Assembly (NCBI GenBank): GCA_016872835.1
Contig: VGYX01000015.1
Location: 1 to 55,241 of the forward strand
Origin: Planctomycetota bacterium
GTDB taxonomy: Bacteria; Planctomycetota; Phycisphaerae; Phycisphaerales; SM1A02
DNA: 55,241 nt
Direction: 5' to 3'
This document shows, in pieces, positions 1 through 8,887 of the stretch. Positions within the stretch are counted from its first letter, which is position 1. Every line of letters begins with the position of its first letter. A program made the position numbers and the translations under genes. The notes under the pieces were generated by a model, which saw only the letters and a list, made by a program, of their open reading frames with translations, was not told the origin of the DNA and did no database searches.

Positions 1-283
1 CGAGCCCCCCCCCTCCCCCGCGCCCGCGCCCGCCCCCGACCCCGCCCCCGCCCCCGCGCCCGCGCCCGCTCCCGAGCCCGCGCCTGCGCCCGAGCCCGCG
101 CCTGCACCCGAGCCCGCGCCGACACCGCCGCCGTTCGAGCCACCGCCGGAACCCTCGCGCGCGCCTGAACCCACGACCGAACCAGCTCCCGTACCGGCGA
201 AGAAGCCCGCTTCCGAGCCGCCGTTCGAGCCTCCACCGGAGCCGGATCAGCCCAAGGGAAGCCCCTCCGACGCGCGGGTCTGA
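1..283 (+). CDS. C-terminal end of a proline-rich protein (partial)
   Basis: The reading frame that starts at base 2 is open to a TGA at 281-283 and gives about 93 residues. The first half is a low-complexity run of Pro-Ala and Glu-Pro dipeptides. The second half holds two copies of a PPFEPPPEP-like block separated by a linker with two lysines. The start lies outside the window, so the fold and function of the main domain cannot be told. Pro/Ala/Glu tails of this kind occur on secreted, envelope-spanning or ribosome-associated proteins, and nothing here chooses between them. The strictly maintained frame in the non-repetitive end supports real coding. Confidence 0.6.
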   Translation, partial: EPPPSPAPAPAPDPAPAPAPAPAPEPAPAPEPAPAPEPAPTPPPFEPPPEPSRAPEPTTEPAPVPAKKPASEPPFEPPPEPDQPKGSPSDARV

Positions 284-296
284 CGCGGGGCGGGGT

Positions 297-302
297 TACA
301 CT
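297..302 (+). promoter_or_regulatory. Probable -10 element (TACACT) of icd
   Basis: TACACT lies 48 bases before the icd ATG at 351, in the short gap after the upstream stop codon. It matches the TANNNT boxes found before many genes of this window. The implied leader carries the Shine-Dalgarno AAGGAG at 336-341. No convincing -35 box is visible. Confidence 0.4.
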
Positions 303-350
303 TGCCCCTCCAATTCCACTCGCTTGAAAGCAGAAGAAGGAGATCGATCC

Positions 351-1745
351 ATGGCATCTCGCATCACCATGTCCAAGTCCGGCCTGCAGGTCCCCGACGA
401 GCCCATCGTTCCGTTCATCGAGGGTGACGGCACCGGCCCCGACATCTGGAATGCCAGCGTGCGCGTGCTCGATGGCGCGGTCGAGAAGGCCTATGGCGGC
501 AAGCGCCGCATCCACTGGCACGAGGTGCTCGCCGGCGAAAAGGCGTTCAACAAGACCGGCAACTGGCTGCCCGAGGAGACGCTGCAGGCCTTCCGCGACA
601 TGCTGGTCGGCATCAAGGGCCCGCTCACCACGCCGGTGGGCGGCGGCATCCGCTCGCTCAACGTGGCGCTGCGCCAGATCCTGGACCTCTACGTCTGCCT
701 GCGTCCCGTGCGCTGGTTCAACGGCGTGCCCAGCCCGGTGAAGAAGCCTGGCGACTGCAACATGGTGATCTTCCGCGAGAACTGCGAGGACATCTACGCG
801 GGCATCGAGTTCAAGGAAGGCTCGCCCGAGGCGAAGAAGTTCATGGACCTCTTCAAGGAGGCCTTCCCGAAGGAGTTCGGCAAGATCCGCTTCCCGGCGA
901 CCAGCGGCATCGGCCTGAAGCCCGTCTCGAAGGAAGGCAGCGAGCGCCTCATCCGCGCCGCCATCGCCTACGCGTTGCGCGAGGGCCGCAAGAGCCTCAC
1001 GCTGGTGCACAAGGGCAACATCATGAAGTTCACGGAAGGCGCATTCAAGGACTGGGGCTACGCCCTCGCCGCGCGCGAGTTCCGCGCCGACACCGTGAGC
1101 GAGCGCGAGACCTGGATCTTGGGCAACAAGGAGGCCAACAAGGACCTCGCCGCCGAGGCCAACGCGCGCATGATCGATCCGGGCTTCGACATGATGACGC
1201 CCGAGCAGCGGACGAAGATCGTGTCCGAGGTCGAGACCGCGCTGAAGCTGTGGCCAAGCCACGGCGAAGGCAAGTGGAAGGGCAAACTGCTCATCAAGGA
1301 TTCCATCGCCGACATCACGCTGCAGCAGGTGATGACGCGAGCGAAGGACTTTGACGTGATCGCCACCATGAACCTGAACGGCGACTACCTCAGCGACGCG
1401 CTGGCGGCGCAGGTGGGTGGCATCGGCATCGCGCCGGGCGCGAACATCAACTACGACACCGGTCACGCCATCTTCGAGGCCACGCACGGCACCGCGCCGA
1501 AGTACGCGAACCTCGACCAGGTGAACCCCGGCAGCGTGATCCTGAGCGGCGAGATGATGCTGCGCTACATGGGCTGGAATGAGGCGGCCGACCTGATCAT
1601 CGCCGGCATGGACGGCGCGATCGGCGCCAAGACCGTCACCTACGACTTCCACCGCCTGATGGAGGGTGCGAAGAAGGTGAAGTGCAGCGAGTTCGCCACC
1701 GAGATCCTGCGGCACATGGACGCGCGCGTGCCGGTGCCGGCCTGA
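351..1745 (+). CDS. icd: Isocitrate dehydrogenase, NADP-dependent
   Basis: This enzyme oxidatively decarboxylates isocitrate to 2-oxoglutarate in the TCA cycle, making NADPH. The 464-residue product has the N-terminal [13 protein letters not shown] motif, the substrate loop [13 protein letters not shown] with the serine (about Ser102) that is phosphorylated by AceK in enteric bacteria, and HGTAPKYAN near residues 381-389. The Lys-Tyr pair there (384/385) is the NADP-type specificity signature of the E. coli family. The ATG at 351 was chosen because AAGGAG at 336-341 sits ten bases upstream; an in-frame TTG at 324 has no such support. A membrane protein gene follows after four bases, so the two are probably co-transcribed. 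Confidence 0.96.
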   Translation: MASRITMSKSGLQVPDEPIVPFIEGDGTGPDIWNASVRVLDGAVEKAYGGKRRIHWHEVLAGEKAFNKTGNWLPEETLQAFRDMLVGIKGPLTTPVGGGIRSLNVALRQILDLYVCLRPVRWFNGVPSPVKKPGDCNMVIFRENCEDIYAGIEFKEGSPEAKKFMDLFKEAFPKEFGKIRFPATSGIGLKPVSKEGSERLIRAAIAYALREGRKSLTLVHKGNIMKFTEGAFKDWGYALAAREFRADTVSERETWILGNKEANKDLAAEANARMIDPGFDMMTPEQRTKIVSEVETALKLWPSHGEGKWKGKLLIKDSIADITLQQVMTRAKDFDVIATMNLNGDYLSDALAAQVGGIGIAPGANINYDTGHAIFEATHGTAPKYANLDQVNPGSVILSGEMMLRYMGWNEAADLIIAGMDGAIGAKTVTYDFHRLMEGAKKVKCSEFATEILRHMDARVPVPA

Positions 1746-1749
1746 TCCG

Positions 1750-2523
1750 TTGTCATCGCCGCAGGAATCGCAGGGCGGCGCCCACGCGCCCCAGATGAAG
1801 CCGCCGCCCGGCGTCTATGGCGCGGGCGTGCTGCTTGCGCTGTGGGTGTTGCTGCCCCCGTTCGCGGGCTTCTACCTGCTCAGCCAGATCGCGCCGCTCA
1901 CCGACTGGTTCCGAGCGGACGGATTCAAGGGCCCGGCGATCTTCGCGCTGGGCTACGCGCTCTGCTGCGGCGCGGGATTGCTGCCCACCTACGCGCCCAG
2001 CATCGCGGCGGGTTGGATCTTCGGACCGTTCGTCGGCTTTCCTGTCTGCGTGGCCGGCTACCTCGGCGGCAGCACGCTCGGCTTCGCGCTCAGCCGGCTC
2101 GCCGGCCGCGGCGGTCAGGTGCAGGCGTGGATCGACCACTGGCCCAAGGCCGCGGTGATCCGCCACGCGCTTGTGGAGGAGAAGCCCGCCCGCACGGCGC
2201 TGATCGTGGGCCTGCTGCGACTCTCGCCAAGCTGCCCCTTCAGCATCAGCAATCTGGCGATGGCGGGCGCGGGTGTGCGGTTCCCCATCTTCCTGATCGG
2301 CACGGTGCTTGGCATGGCGCCGCGCACGCTCGCCGCCGTGATCGTGAGCCATCTTGCGGCCACGCAGGGTGCGAAGGATCTGGTGGAACTTGCCACGCAG
2401 CAGGGATTCGTGGCGGTCGCCATCGGCGTGGTCCTGCTGGTCGGATCGCTCATGCTGATCGGGCACATCGCGCGGGTCGCCCTCGCCAGCGCGCTGGCGG
2501 CACGAAACCGGCCGCCGAAGTAG
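1750..2523 (+). CDS. TVP38/TMEM64 (DedA-like, VTT-domain) membrane protein
   Basis: A 257-residue integral membrane protein with about five or six hydrophobic segments. Its centre carries the features of the SNARE-associated/VTT family: a Gly-rich segment around CVAGYLGGSTLGFALSR, then RLSPSCPFSISNLAMAG and a downstream segment with GTVLGMAPRT. Family members are thought to act as lipid scramblases or undecaprenyl-phosphate flippases, but the substrate cannot be read here. The TTG at 1750 gives the longest frame, four bases after icd. An in-frame ATG at 1795 is a good alternative and would remove only a polar N-terminal tail. Neither start has a clear Shine-Dalgarno. Confidence 0.85.
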   Translation: MSSPQESQGGAHAPQMKPPPGVYGAGVLLALWVLLPPFAGFYLLSQIAPLTDWFRADGFKGPAIFALGYALCCGAGLLPTYAPSIAAGWIFGPFVGFPVCVAGYLGGSTLGFALSRLAGRGGQVQAWIDHWPKAAVIRHALVEEKPARTALIVGLLRLSPSCPFSISNLAMAGAGVRFPIFLIGTVLGMAPRTLAAVIVSHLAATQGAKDLVELATQQGFVAVAIGVVLLVGSLMLIGHIARVALASALAARNRPPK

Positions 2524-2526
2524 ATT
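2521..2526 (+). promoter_or_regulatory. Possible -10 element (TAGATT) before the methyltransferase gene
   Basis: TAGATT overlaps the stop codon of the membrane protein gene and ends 11 bases before the ATG at 2538. No Shine-Dalgarno lies between them, so a very short leader is implied. Confidence 0.3.
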
Positions 2527-2537
2527 TCTCGACCCCC

Positions 2538-3383
2538 ATGGCCACTGCAAAACCTGCAAAGCGACGCGGCACCAAGTCCGCGAAGGGCTGGCGCACCGCC
2601 GCGACCAGCGATCGGCACGAACTCTACGAGTCGAGCGTCCAGAGTCCGGACGAGGAGAGCGCGTTCATCGACCGTGTCTTCCGGTCGATCCGTGGGCGCA
2701 CCCCCGTGACCCTGCGCGAGGACTTCTGCGGCACGCACTTCCTCAGCGGCACTTGGGTGAAGCGTCGCGCCGCCAATCGGGCGATCGGCTTCGACCTGCA
2801 CCGGCCCACCGTGGCATGGGGCCAGTCGCGCCGCGCCACCGAGCTCACCGCCGCGCAGCGCAAGCGCCTCGACATCCGCATCGGTGACGTGTGCACCGCG
2901 CGCAGCCAGCCGGTCGACGTGATCGCCGCCTTCAACTTCAGCTACTTCCTGTTCAAGAAGCGGGAGCAGCTTGTCGCCTACTTCAAGCACGCGCGCAGCC
3001 AGCTCAAGCGCGATGGCGTGATGTTCCTCGACTGCTACGGCGGCCACGGGAGTTTCAGCGAGCAGACCGAGGAGCGCGACTTCGACGGATTCACCTACCA
3101 GTGGCACACGGAGCGCTACGACCCGGTCTCCGGCGACGTGCTGAACCACATCCACTTCGTGTTTCCGGACGGCACGAAGGTCCGCAAGGCCTTCACCTAC
3201 GACTGGCGGCTGTGGACCATCCCAGAAATCCGGGAATGCCTGGATGAGGCGGGTTTCCGCCGCACCCACGTCTACTGGGAGGGCACCGACCACGCCTCCG
3301 GCGAGGGTGACGGTATCTTCCGACGCACCACGGTGGGCGAGGCCTGCGCCGGCTGGATCGCCTACATCGCCGCCGAGAAATGA
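2538..3383 (+). CDS. SAM-dependent class I methyltransferase
   Basis: A 281-residue protein with a basic N-terminus followed by a Rossmann-type methyltransferase core. LREDFCGTHFLSGTWV resembles the SAM-binding motif I region, and AIGFDLHRPTVAWG carries the acidic residue expected after strand 2. IRIGDV and VIAAFNFSYFLF follow as motifs II and III. The second half (LDCYGGHGSF, QWHTERYDP, LNHIHFVFPDG) looks like the C-terminal part of small-molecule methyltransferases. The substrate is not recognisable. The ATG at 2538 follows the upstream stop by 14 bases. A longer in-frame opening reaches back to 1842, but that part is the wrong frame of the membrane protein gene. Confidence 0.85.
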   Translation: MATAKPAKRRGTKSAKGWRTAATSDRHELYESSVQSPDEESAFIDRVFRSIRGRTPVTLREDFCGTHFLSGTWVKRRAANRAIGFDLHRPTVAWGQSRRATELTAAQRKRLDIRIGDVCTARSQPVDVIAAFNFSYFLFKKREQLVAYFKHARSQLKRDGVMFLDCYGGHGSFSEQTEERDFDGFTYQWHTERYDPVSGDVLNHIHFVFPDGTKVRKAFTYDWRLWTIPEIRECLDEAGFRRTHVYWEGTDHASGEGDGIFRRTTVGEACAGWIAYIAAEK

Positions 3384-3397
3384 TCCGGGAGCCCCGC

Positions 3398-3403
3398 TAG
3401 AGT
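3398..3403 (+). promoter_or_regulatory. -10 element (TAGAGT), leaderless type, of the polyprenyl synthase gene
   Basis: TAGAGT ends exactly six bases before the ATG at 3410, and no Shine-Dalgarno fits in between. A start point at or next to the A of the ATG is implied. Confidence 0.5.
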
Positions 3404-3409
3404 CGCTCC

Positions 3410-4417
3410 ATGGTCCCCCCCTCGATTTTGGCCCCCGTGACCCGAGATCCCGCGCTGGCCGCTGCCATCATGGGTGGACTCCGTGACGTCGAGGCGACCT
3501 TCGCGCAGCAGCTGCGCAGCGATGTGCCCGCCGTGAACGAGCTGGCGCAGCATGTCGAGCGCTACCGCGGAAAGATGCTGCGTCCCACGCTGCTGCTGTT
3601 GAGTGGGATGGCGGCGGTGGGGGCCCGCGACGGCGCGCCCTTGAAGAAGGCGCATCGCATCAGCGCCGCCGTGGCCGAGATGATCCACATGGCCACGCTG
3701 GTGCACGACGACGTGCTGGACGAGGCTGACACCCGTCGCCGCGGCCGCACGGTCAACAGCCTGCGCGGCAACGAGACAGCGGTCATGCTAGGTGACTGGC
3801 TCATCTCGAACTCGTTCCATCTCTGCTCTCTGGTCGGCGATCCGGCGATCAACGTGCTGTTCGGCGAGACCACCAACATACTCTGCGAGGGCGAGTTGCT
3901 GCAGCTCAGCCGCCGCGAGGATCCGACGCTCGACGAGAAGACCTACATGGAGATCGTGCGCCGCAAGACGGCCGCGCTGGTGGCGACCTGCTGCTCGCTT
4001 GGCGCGCGGCTCTCGGGCGCCGCGGACGAGGTGCAGGCGGCGCTCAGCCTCTACGGTGAGCGCACCGGCTGCGCCTTCCAGATTCAGGACGATGTGCTGG
4101 ATCTGGCGGGCGAGGAGGCCGTGGTCGGCAAGACGCTTGGCCGCGATCTCGAGAAGGGCAAGGCCACGCTTCCCGTGATCCTGCTGCTGCGCGGCGCCAG
4201 CCCATGGGAGCGCAGCGAGGTCCTGCAGATCATTCATCGTCGCGACGGAACAGCACTGCTTGAGCGCCTGCGCCGCAGTGGTTGCCTGGACGAGGCGAAG
4301 GCCACCGCACAGTCGCTCGTGGATGCCGCGAAGGTTGCACTCGACGCGGTGCCTGCTGGTCCCGCGCGCGATCTGCTCCGCGATCTGGCCGAAGAAGTCG
4401 TGCGGCGGCAAGCCTGA
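3410..4417 (+). CDS. Polyprenyl diphosphate synthase (trans-isoprenyl chain elongation)
   Basis: A 335-residue prenyltransferase that condenses isopentenyl diphosphate with allylic diphosphates, probably to make the quinone side chain. The first Asp-rich motif is HDDVLDEAD (D100, D101, D104) and is followed by the two arginines of DTRRRGR. The second is FQIQDDVLDL (D227, D228), followed by GKTLGRDLEKGKATLP. The motif near RYRGKMLRPTLLLLS is also typical. Length and motifs fit the IspB/HepT octaprenyl or heptaprenyl group, but product length cannot be read reliably. The gene ends nine bases from the convergent thioredoxin-fold gene. Confidence 0.93.
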   Translation: MVPPSILAPVTRDPALAAAIMGGLRDVEATFAQQLRSDVPAVNELAQHVERYRGKMLRPTLLLLSGMAAVGARDGAPLKKAHRISAAVAEMIHMATLVHDDVLDEADTRRRGRTVNSLRGNETAVMLGDWLISNSFHLCSLVGDPAINVLFGETTNILCEGELLQLSRREDPTLDEKTYMEIVRRKTAALVATCCSLGARLSGAADEVQAALSLYGERTGCAFQIQDDVLDLAGEEAVVGKTLGRDLEKGKATLPVILLLRGASPWERSEVLQIIHRRDGTALLERLRRSGCLDEAKATAQSLVDAAKVALDAVPAGPARDLLRDLAEEVVRRQA

Positions 4418-4426
4418 CGGCTGCGC

Positions 4427-5524
4427 TCAGTACTTTCGGGGCGTGCCGCCGGGCTTCGCCTCCGGAGCCGTGGGCTTCGAGGCGTTCAGTGTGCGCTGCG
4501 CATCGGCGTACTGCCGGAAGGTGCTTTCGTCGAGCTGGCTTGGCATGCCCTGCCAGCGCACGATGCCGTCACTCGAGATGATCACGCAGTGGGGAATGCC
4601 CTGAATGGCGAAGTAGTTCGACATGGCGCGTGATGGCGCGAGCGCGAGCGAGTACCTGAAGTCCTTCGACGTCTTCTTGATCTTCGTCAGCCCCTTTGCG
4701 AAGGCGTCGCTCGGCTCATCGCTCACGCCGACGAACAAGGCGATGTCGTCGAACTTGGTGGCAAGCTGGTTCATGTGCGGAATGCTCGCCACGCAGGGCC
4801 CGCACCATGTGGCCCAGAAGTCGAGCACCAGCAGCTTGTCCTTGGGCGCTTCGGGGCGCTTGGTGATCCATTCCTCGACGGTGAGTTCGGGCATCTTCTG
4901 GCCGCGTCGGTCCATCGCGTACTGCACGGGGCCGGAGGGAACGGGGAAAGGGGTGTTCACGACGGGAGGTGGCACCGGGCTGGGAACGGCCGTGCCGGCG
5001 TCCGACGGCAACTCGGGTTGCTCCGTCGCCATCGCCACCGCCTGCTTCAGCGACTCCGTGCGCAGGCAGACGAACCGGATCTTGCCGGCCGTGTCCACCA
5101 CGACGTTCGTCGGAGCTTCTGGCAGGTCCAACGCGGCGGCCCACAAGCCATCCGAGTCGATCGCGACCGGGCATGGTCGCTTCTGCGCAAAGTCCTTCTC
5201 CACTCGGTCCGCTTTCTTCGAACTGTGTACGGCGACCAGCAGCACGTTCTCCGGCAGCGACTTGCGGATCTTCTCCAGCAGCGCCTTGCCGCCGGTCGCG
5301 CCGATCGACTGGATCACCACGACCTTTCCAGGCCCAAGTGCAGGCTGCTCCTCACCGAGCCACTTCAGGCCCGCAGGCGGTTGCGGCACGGTCTGCCCGA
5401 TCAACGTCGTCATGCGCTCCCGAACCTTCGCTGGAATGCGCGTGTCCAGCCACTTGGACTCGGGCTTTCCATCGCCGGCACCAAGAAGGCAGGCGACAAG
5501 GACGACGATGGTGGCTCGCAGCAT
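4427..5524 (-). CDS. TlpA-like protein with two thioredoxin folds
   Basis: A 365-residue exported protein. A hydrophobic N-terminus (MLRATIVVLVACLLGAGDG) looks like a signal peptide. Residues about 60-175 form a thioredoxin-like domain (KVVVIQSIGATGG, then an IDSDGLWAAALDLPEAPTNVVVD-type half) in which the CxxC is missing. After a Pro-rich linker, residues about 215-345 form a TlpA/ResA-type domain with DFWATWCGPC (C241, C244) and the cis-proline region QGIPHCVII. The second domain is probably a periplasmic thiol-disulfide oxidoreductase; the first may be structural. A Shine-Dalgarno AGGAG at 5534-5538 and TATCCT at 5572-5577 precede the ATG. Confidence 0.85.
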   Translation of the reverse strand: MLRATIVVLVACLLGAGDGKPESKWLDTRIPAKVRERMTTLIGQTVPQPPAGLKWLGEEQPALGPGKVVVIQSIGATGGKALLEKIRKSLPENVLLVAVHSSKKADRVEKDFAQKRPCPVAIDSDGLWAAALDLPEAPTNVVVDTAGKIRFVCLRTESLKQAVAMATEQPELPSDAGTAVPSPVPPPVVNTPFPVPSGPVQYAMDRRGQKMPELTVEEWITKRPEAPKDKLLVLDFWATWCGPCVASIPHMNQLATKFDDIALFVGVSDEPSDAFAKGLTKIKKTSKDFRYSLALAPSRAMSNYFAIQGIPHCVIISSDGIVRWQGMPSQLDESTFRQYADAQRTLNASKPTAPEAKPGGTPRKY

Positions 5525-5571
5525 GGCGGAAGACTCCTGGGTCGATTCAAGTCCCGGAATGCGGATTCTGC

Positions 5572-5577
5572 AGGATA
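5572..5577 (-). promoter_or_regulatory. Probable -10 element (TATCCT) of the TlpA-like gene
   Basis: On the minus strand TATCCT lies 47 bases before the ATG at 5524. The leader contains AGGAG at 5534-5538, nine bases before the start. It sits in the 69-base gap after panC. Confidence 0.4.
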
Positions 5578-5593
5578 CCCGCAGTCTCGCGGA

Positions 5594-6442
5594 TCACCGC
5601 CAGACCGGCATCGCCATGTTGTCGATCAGGCGGACCTCAGGCAGGCGGGCGGCCACAAGCGCGCGGCAGGGGGTCTCCAGGCCAGTGACGGGCATCAGCG
5701 TGTGCGCGTCACGCACCACGGCGTAGTCCACCTCGAAGCCATGCTGCTCCAGCGTCTCGTGCATCAGCGCCTCCGCGGTGGCGGGCCGCTGCGCGCTCAT
5801 CGCCATCTGCAGCGCGCGATAGACCCCCAGCGCGGTGTCGCGTCGCTCGGCCGAGAGATAGCGGTTGCGGCTGCTCATGGCGAGGCCGTCGGGTTCTCGC
5901 ACGGTGGGATCGGCCGAAATGCGAAGCGACCCCCAGCGACCGCCGCCGCAGCGCACCATCTCTGTGATCACGCGGAGTTGCTGGTAATCCTTCTGTCCGA
6001 AGTGAGCCGTGGCCGGCTTGCAGAGCTCGAACAGGCGCGCCACGACCTGACACACGCCACCGAAATGCCCCGGTCTTGCGGCATCCTCGAGGCGCGGCTC
6101 AGTGGCGATCGCGGGCAGCGTCCATGCATCGGCCTCGCGACGCGCGGTGTCGAGGCCCCCCGGGTAGATCGTGGCGACGTCGGGCAGGAACACGGCGTCC
6201 GCTCCGGCGGCCTCGGCCAGTCGCAGGTCCGCCTCCAGCGTGCGCGGGTACTTCGCGAAGTCCTCGCGCGGTCCGAACTGCGTGGGGTTCACGAAGATCG
6301 TCGCCACGGTCGGCCTGCCATCCGGAACCGCGGCTGCGCGGCGAATCAGTGACGCATGACCCTCGTGCAGCGCGCCCATCGTCGGCACCAAGGCACAGCC
6401 ATGGAAGGACGTCAGTGCATCGCTGCGCTCCACAAGCCTCAT
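5594..6442 (-). CDS. panC: Pantothenate synthetase
   Basis: This enzyme joins pantoate and beta-alanine with ATP to make pantothenate, the precursor of coenzyme A. The 282-residue product shows the HIGH-like nucleotide motif in VPTMGALHEGHASLIR, then TIFVNPTQFGPREDFAKYPRT, the substrate motif FGQKDYQQLRVI and the KMSKS-like loop GLAMSSRNRYLS. All are in the order and spacing of the family. The start is the ATG at 6442, nine bases after a TAGCCT box. The gene stands alone; no panB or panD is nearby. Confidence 0.95.
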   Translation of the reverse strand: MRLVERSDALTSFHGCALVPTMGALHEGHASLIRRAAAVPDGRPTVATIFVNPTQFGPREDFAKYPRTLEADLRLAEAAGADAVFLPDVATIYPGGLDTARREADAWTLPAIATEPRLEDAARPGHFGGVCQVVARLFELCKPATAHFGQKDYQQLRVITEMVRCGGGRWGSLRISADPTVREPDGLAMSSRNRYLSAERRDTALGVYRALQMAMSAQRPATAEALMHETLEQHGFEVDYAVVRDAHTLMPVTGLETPCRALVAARLPEVRLIDNMAMPVWR

Positions 6443-6451
6443 GGCCGGGAG

Positions 6452-6457
6452 AGGCTA
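6452..6457 (-). promoter_or_regulatory. Probable -10 element (TAGCCT) of panC
   Basis: On the minus strand TAGCCT ends nine bases before the ATG of panC, with no Shine-Dalgarno between. It fits the short-leader class seen throughout this window. Confidence 0.4.
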
Positions 6458-6687
6458 GCGAGGTCGGCCGCTGAGGAACCTGGTGGCTCGACATGTGGAG
6501 AGACCGCGGCTTGATCGACGCCTGCGCGAATGCCTGCGTCGATGACGCGCAGTGCTCGCGCGCGATCCGGACGCCCTGAAGCGCCTCGTTCGACCCTGAA
6601 AACCGGTGCGCGATCGCGTACGGACACCCTCACGGACCGTGACTTCCGAAATCGCGGACAACGCCTCCTTGGCAGGAAATTCCCGCC

Positions 6688-6693
6688 TATACT
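6688..6693 (+). promoter_or_regulatory. Probable -10 element (TATACT) of the isc operon
   Basis: TATACT is the closest match to a consensus -10 box in the 291-base divergent gap between panC and iscS, and lies 40 bases before the iscS ATG. The leader carries AAAGGA at 6723-6728. TTGGCA at 6669-6674 is only 13 bases upstream, which is too close for a normal -35 box. I see no clear IscR-type operator. Confidence 0.45.
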
Positions 6694-6733
6694 CGCCGAA
6701 CTGTCCGCTCCTTTCTTGCCCCAAAGGAACCGC

Positions 6734-7972
6734 ATGGCTGCCACGACTCCCGTTTACATGGACAACGCCGCCACCACGCGCTGCGACCCGCGCGTGGTCG
6801 AAGCGATGCTGCCCTTCTTCACAGAGAACTATGGCAACAGCTCGAGCCGCAACCACTCGTTCGGCTGGGTCGCGGAGGAGGGCGTGGAGCACGCCCGCGA
6901 GCAGGCCGCCGCGCTGATCGGCGCCACCGCGAAGGAGATCATCTGGACGAGCGGCGCCACCGAGGGCAACAACCTGGCCATCAAGGGTGCCGCGCACATG
7001 TACGCGAAGGCGCCGGAAGGCCAGCCGAACCGCGGCCACATCATCACGGCGGTGCACGAGCACAAGGCCGTGCTCGATCCGTGCAAGCGTCTGCAGCGCG
7101 AAGGCTTCGAGGTCACCTTCCTTGAGCCGAAGGCTGATGGCGTGATCACCGCCGCGCAGGTGAAGGCCGCGATGCGTCCGGACACCATCCTGGTCAGCAT
7201 CATGTGGGCCAACAACGAGATCGGCACCATCAACGAGGTGCCCGAGATCGGCAAGCTCTGCCATGAGCGCGACGTGATCTTCCACACCGACGCCACGCAG
7301 TGGGTGGGCAAGATGCCGACCGATGTCGAGCGCGACCACATCGACCTGCTCAGCTGGAGCGGCCACAAGATCTACGGCCCCAAGGGCGTGGGAGCGCTCT
7401 ACGTGAGGCGCCGCAAGCCGCGCGTGCGGCTCGAGGCGACGATCGACGGCGGCGGCCACGAGCGCGGCATGCGCAGTGGCACGCTGAACGTGACCGGCAT
7501 CGTGGGCTTCGGCAAGGCGTGCGAGCTGTGCAAGACCGAGATGGACCGCGACGGCGAGCGCCTGCTCAAGCTGCGGCGCAAGCTCGAGGGCGAGCTGTCG
7601 AAGCGCATCGAGGTCACGCAGGTGAACGGGCACGCCGAGAAGCGTCTGCCGCACATCTGCAACATCAGCTTCGGCTTCGTGGAGGGCGAGAGCCTGCTCA
7701 TGGGCATCAAGGACATCGCCTGCTCGAGCGGCAGCGCCTGCACCAGCGCCAGCCTGGAGCCCAGCTACGTGCTCAAGAGCCTGGGCGTGGGCGACGAGCT
7801 TGCGCACAGCAGCCTGCGCCTGTCGCTGGGCCGCTGGACCACCGAGGAGGAAGTGGACTACGTGATCGAGAAGATCGCGAAGGCCGTGGAGCACCTGCGC
7901 ACCATGAGCCCGCTCTACGACCTTCACAAGGAAGGCATCGACATCAGCAAGATCCAGTGGCAGACCCACTGA
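6734..7972 (+). CDS. iscS: Cysteine desulfurase, IscS/NifS type
   Basis: A 412-residue PLP enzyme that takes sulfur from cysteine and passes it to the scaffold encoded by the next gene. It starts [19 protein letters not shown], typical of the family. It has [14 protein letters not shown], the PLP-contacting HTDATQ, and [12 protein letters not shown] with the Schiff-base lysine (K212). The mobile loop [17 protein letters not shown] carries the catalytic cysteine (C336). That group-I-type loop marks it as IscS rather than SufS. The ATG at 6734 follows AAAGGA at 6723-6728. iscU follows after 25 bases. Confidence 0.96.
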   Translation: MAATTPVYMDNAATTRCDPRVVEAMLPFFTENYGNSSSRNHSFGWVAEEGVEHAREQAAALIGATAKEIIWTSGATEGNNLAIKGAAHMYAKAPEGQPNRGHIITAVHEHKAVLDPCKRLQREGFEVTFLEPKADGVITAAQVKAAMRPDTILVSIMWANNEIGTINEVPEIGKLCHERDVIFHTDATQWVGKMPTDVERDHIDLLSWSGHKIYGPKGVGALYVRRRKPRVRLEATIDGGGHERGMRSGTLNVTGIVGFGKACELCKTEMDRDGERLLKLRRKLEGELSKRIEVTQVNGHAEKRLPHICNISFGFVEGESLLMGIKDIACSSGSACTSASLEPSYVLKSLGVGDELAHSSLRLSLGRWTTEEEVDYVIEKIAKAVEHLRTMSPLYDLHKEGIDISKIQWQTH

Positions 7973-7997
7973 TTCCCGAGAACCCAAGGACGAACAC

Positions 7998-8435
7998 ATG
8001 GCTTACAGCGACAAGGTCATCGACCACTACCAGAATCCCCGCAACGTCGGCAGCTTCGGCACCAGCAAGGACGTGCAGACGCGCACCGACGTGGGCGTCG
8101 GCATCGTCGGCGCGCCTGAGTGCGGCGACGTGATGCAGTTGCAGATCAAGGTGAGCGCCAACGGCGTCATCGAGGACGCCAAGTTCAAGTGCTTTGGCTG
8201 CGGCAGCGCCATCGCCAGCAGCAGCCTGGCCACCGAGTGGATCAAGGGCAAGACCGTGGACGAGGCCCTGACCATCAAGAACACGCAGATCGTCGAGGAG
8301 CTCAGCCTGCCGCCGGTGAAGATCCACTGCAGCGTGCTGGCCGAGGACTCGATCCGCACCGCGATCGACGATTGGAAGAAGAAGAACGGCGTCGCCACCA
8401 ACGCCGCGACCGGCGCCGCCGCCAACGCCCACTGA
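7998..8435 (+). CDS. iscU: Fe-S cluster scaffold protein IscU
   Basis: A 145-residue scaffold on which [2Fe-2S] and [4Fe-4S] clusters are built from IscS-derived sulfur. It opens YSDKVIDHYQNPRNVGSF as in IscU. The three cluster-ligand cysteines are present: C42 in PECGD, C68 in FGCGSAIASSS and C111 in KIHCSVLAED. The last 15 residues form an Ala/Asn-rich tail without counterpart in short IscU proteins. The LPPVKxHC motif next to the third cysteine, used by HscA in proteobacteria, is kept here as LPPVKIHC, yet no hscA or hscB gene lies alongside. Confidence 0.96.
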   Translation: MAYSDKVIDHYQNPRNVGSFGTSKDVQTRTDVGVGIVGAPECGDVMQLQIKVSANGVIEDAKFKCFGCGSAIASSSLATEWIKGKTVDEALTIKNTQIVEELSLPPVKIHCSVLAEDSIRTAIDDWKKKNGVATNAATGAAANAH

Positions 8436-8454
8436 TTCAAGAGGGAGACCCATC

Positions 8455-8868
8455 ATGCCCGTGAACGTCACCGAGACCGCCGCCCGTGAGATCGACGCCA
8501 TCATCCGCCAGCAGGGCCTGGACGCCGCGAAGGTGCGTCTGCGCGTGGGCGTGAAGGGTGGAGGCTGCAGCGGCTTCAGCTACCTGCTCGACCTGACCGA
8601 GGTGCAGAAGGAGACCGACGAGGTCTGGAGCTTCACCTACGCCCGCCGGGCCGACCCGAAGGCCGCGCAGGCCACCGGTGAGCAAGGCGGCGTGGCCACA
8701 GCCCATGCCGAGACCTTCACCGTGCAGGTGATCTGCGATCCGAAGAGCTACCTGTACCTGAATGGCACAACGATCGACTTCAAGGACGAGATCATGGGCC
8801 GCGGCTTCGTGTTCAACAACCCGAACGCGACCACCACCTGCGGCTGCGGCAGCAGCTTCAGCGCCTGA
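8455..8868 (+). CDS. A-type Fe-S carrier (IscA/ErpA-like) with an internal insertion
   Basis: A 137-residue HesB/YadR/YfhF-family protein that would receive Fe-S clusters from IscU and hand them to apoenzymes. It begins VNVTETAAREIDAIIRQQ, has GGGCSGFSY with the first ligand cysteine (C38) and ends NPNATTTCGCGSSFS with C129 and C131. Between about residues 62 and 86 it carries an extra Ala/Gly/Glu-rich stretch (starting ARRADPKAAQ) in the place where ordinary members have a short turn before the FTVQVICDPKSYLYLNG part. The frame is intact, so this looks like a real insertion. It is the last gene before a strong terminator. Confidence 0.92.
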   Translation: MPVNVTETAAREIDAIIRQQGLDAAKVRLRVGVKGGGCSGFSYLLDLTEVQKETDEVWSFTYARRADPKAAQATGEQGGVATAHAETFTVQVICDPKSYLYLNGTTIDFKDEIMGRGFVFNNPNATTTCGCGSSFSA

Positions 8869-8887
8869 TCGCGGACGACATCGTGAA

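Noticed and set aside
1-140. Short GC-rich repeats as a possible CRISPR or satellite array
   Set aside because: They are codon-level repeats of a Pro/Ala/Glu-rich protein tail in one open frame, without spacers.
6669-6693. TTGGCA and TATACT as a sigma70 promoter pair for iscS
   Set aside because: The spacer is only 13 bases. I keep the -10 box alone. A sigma54 reading (GG...GC) does not fit either.
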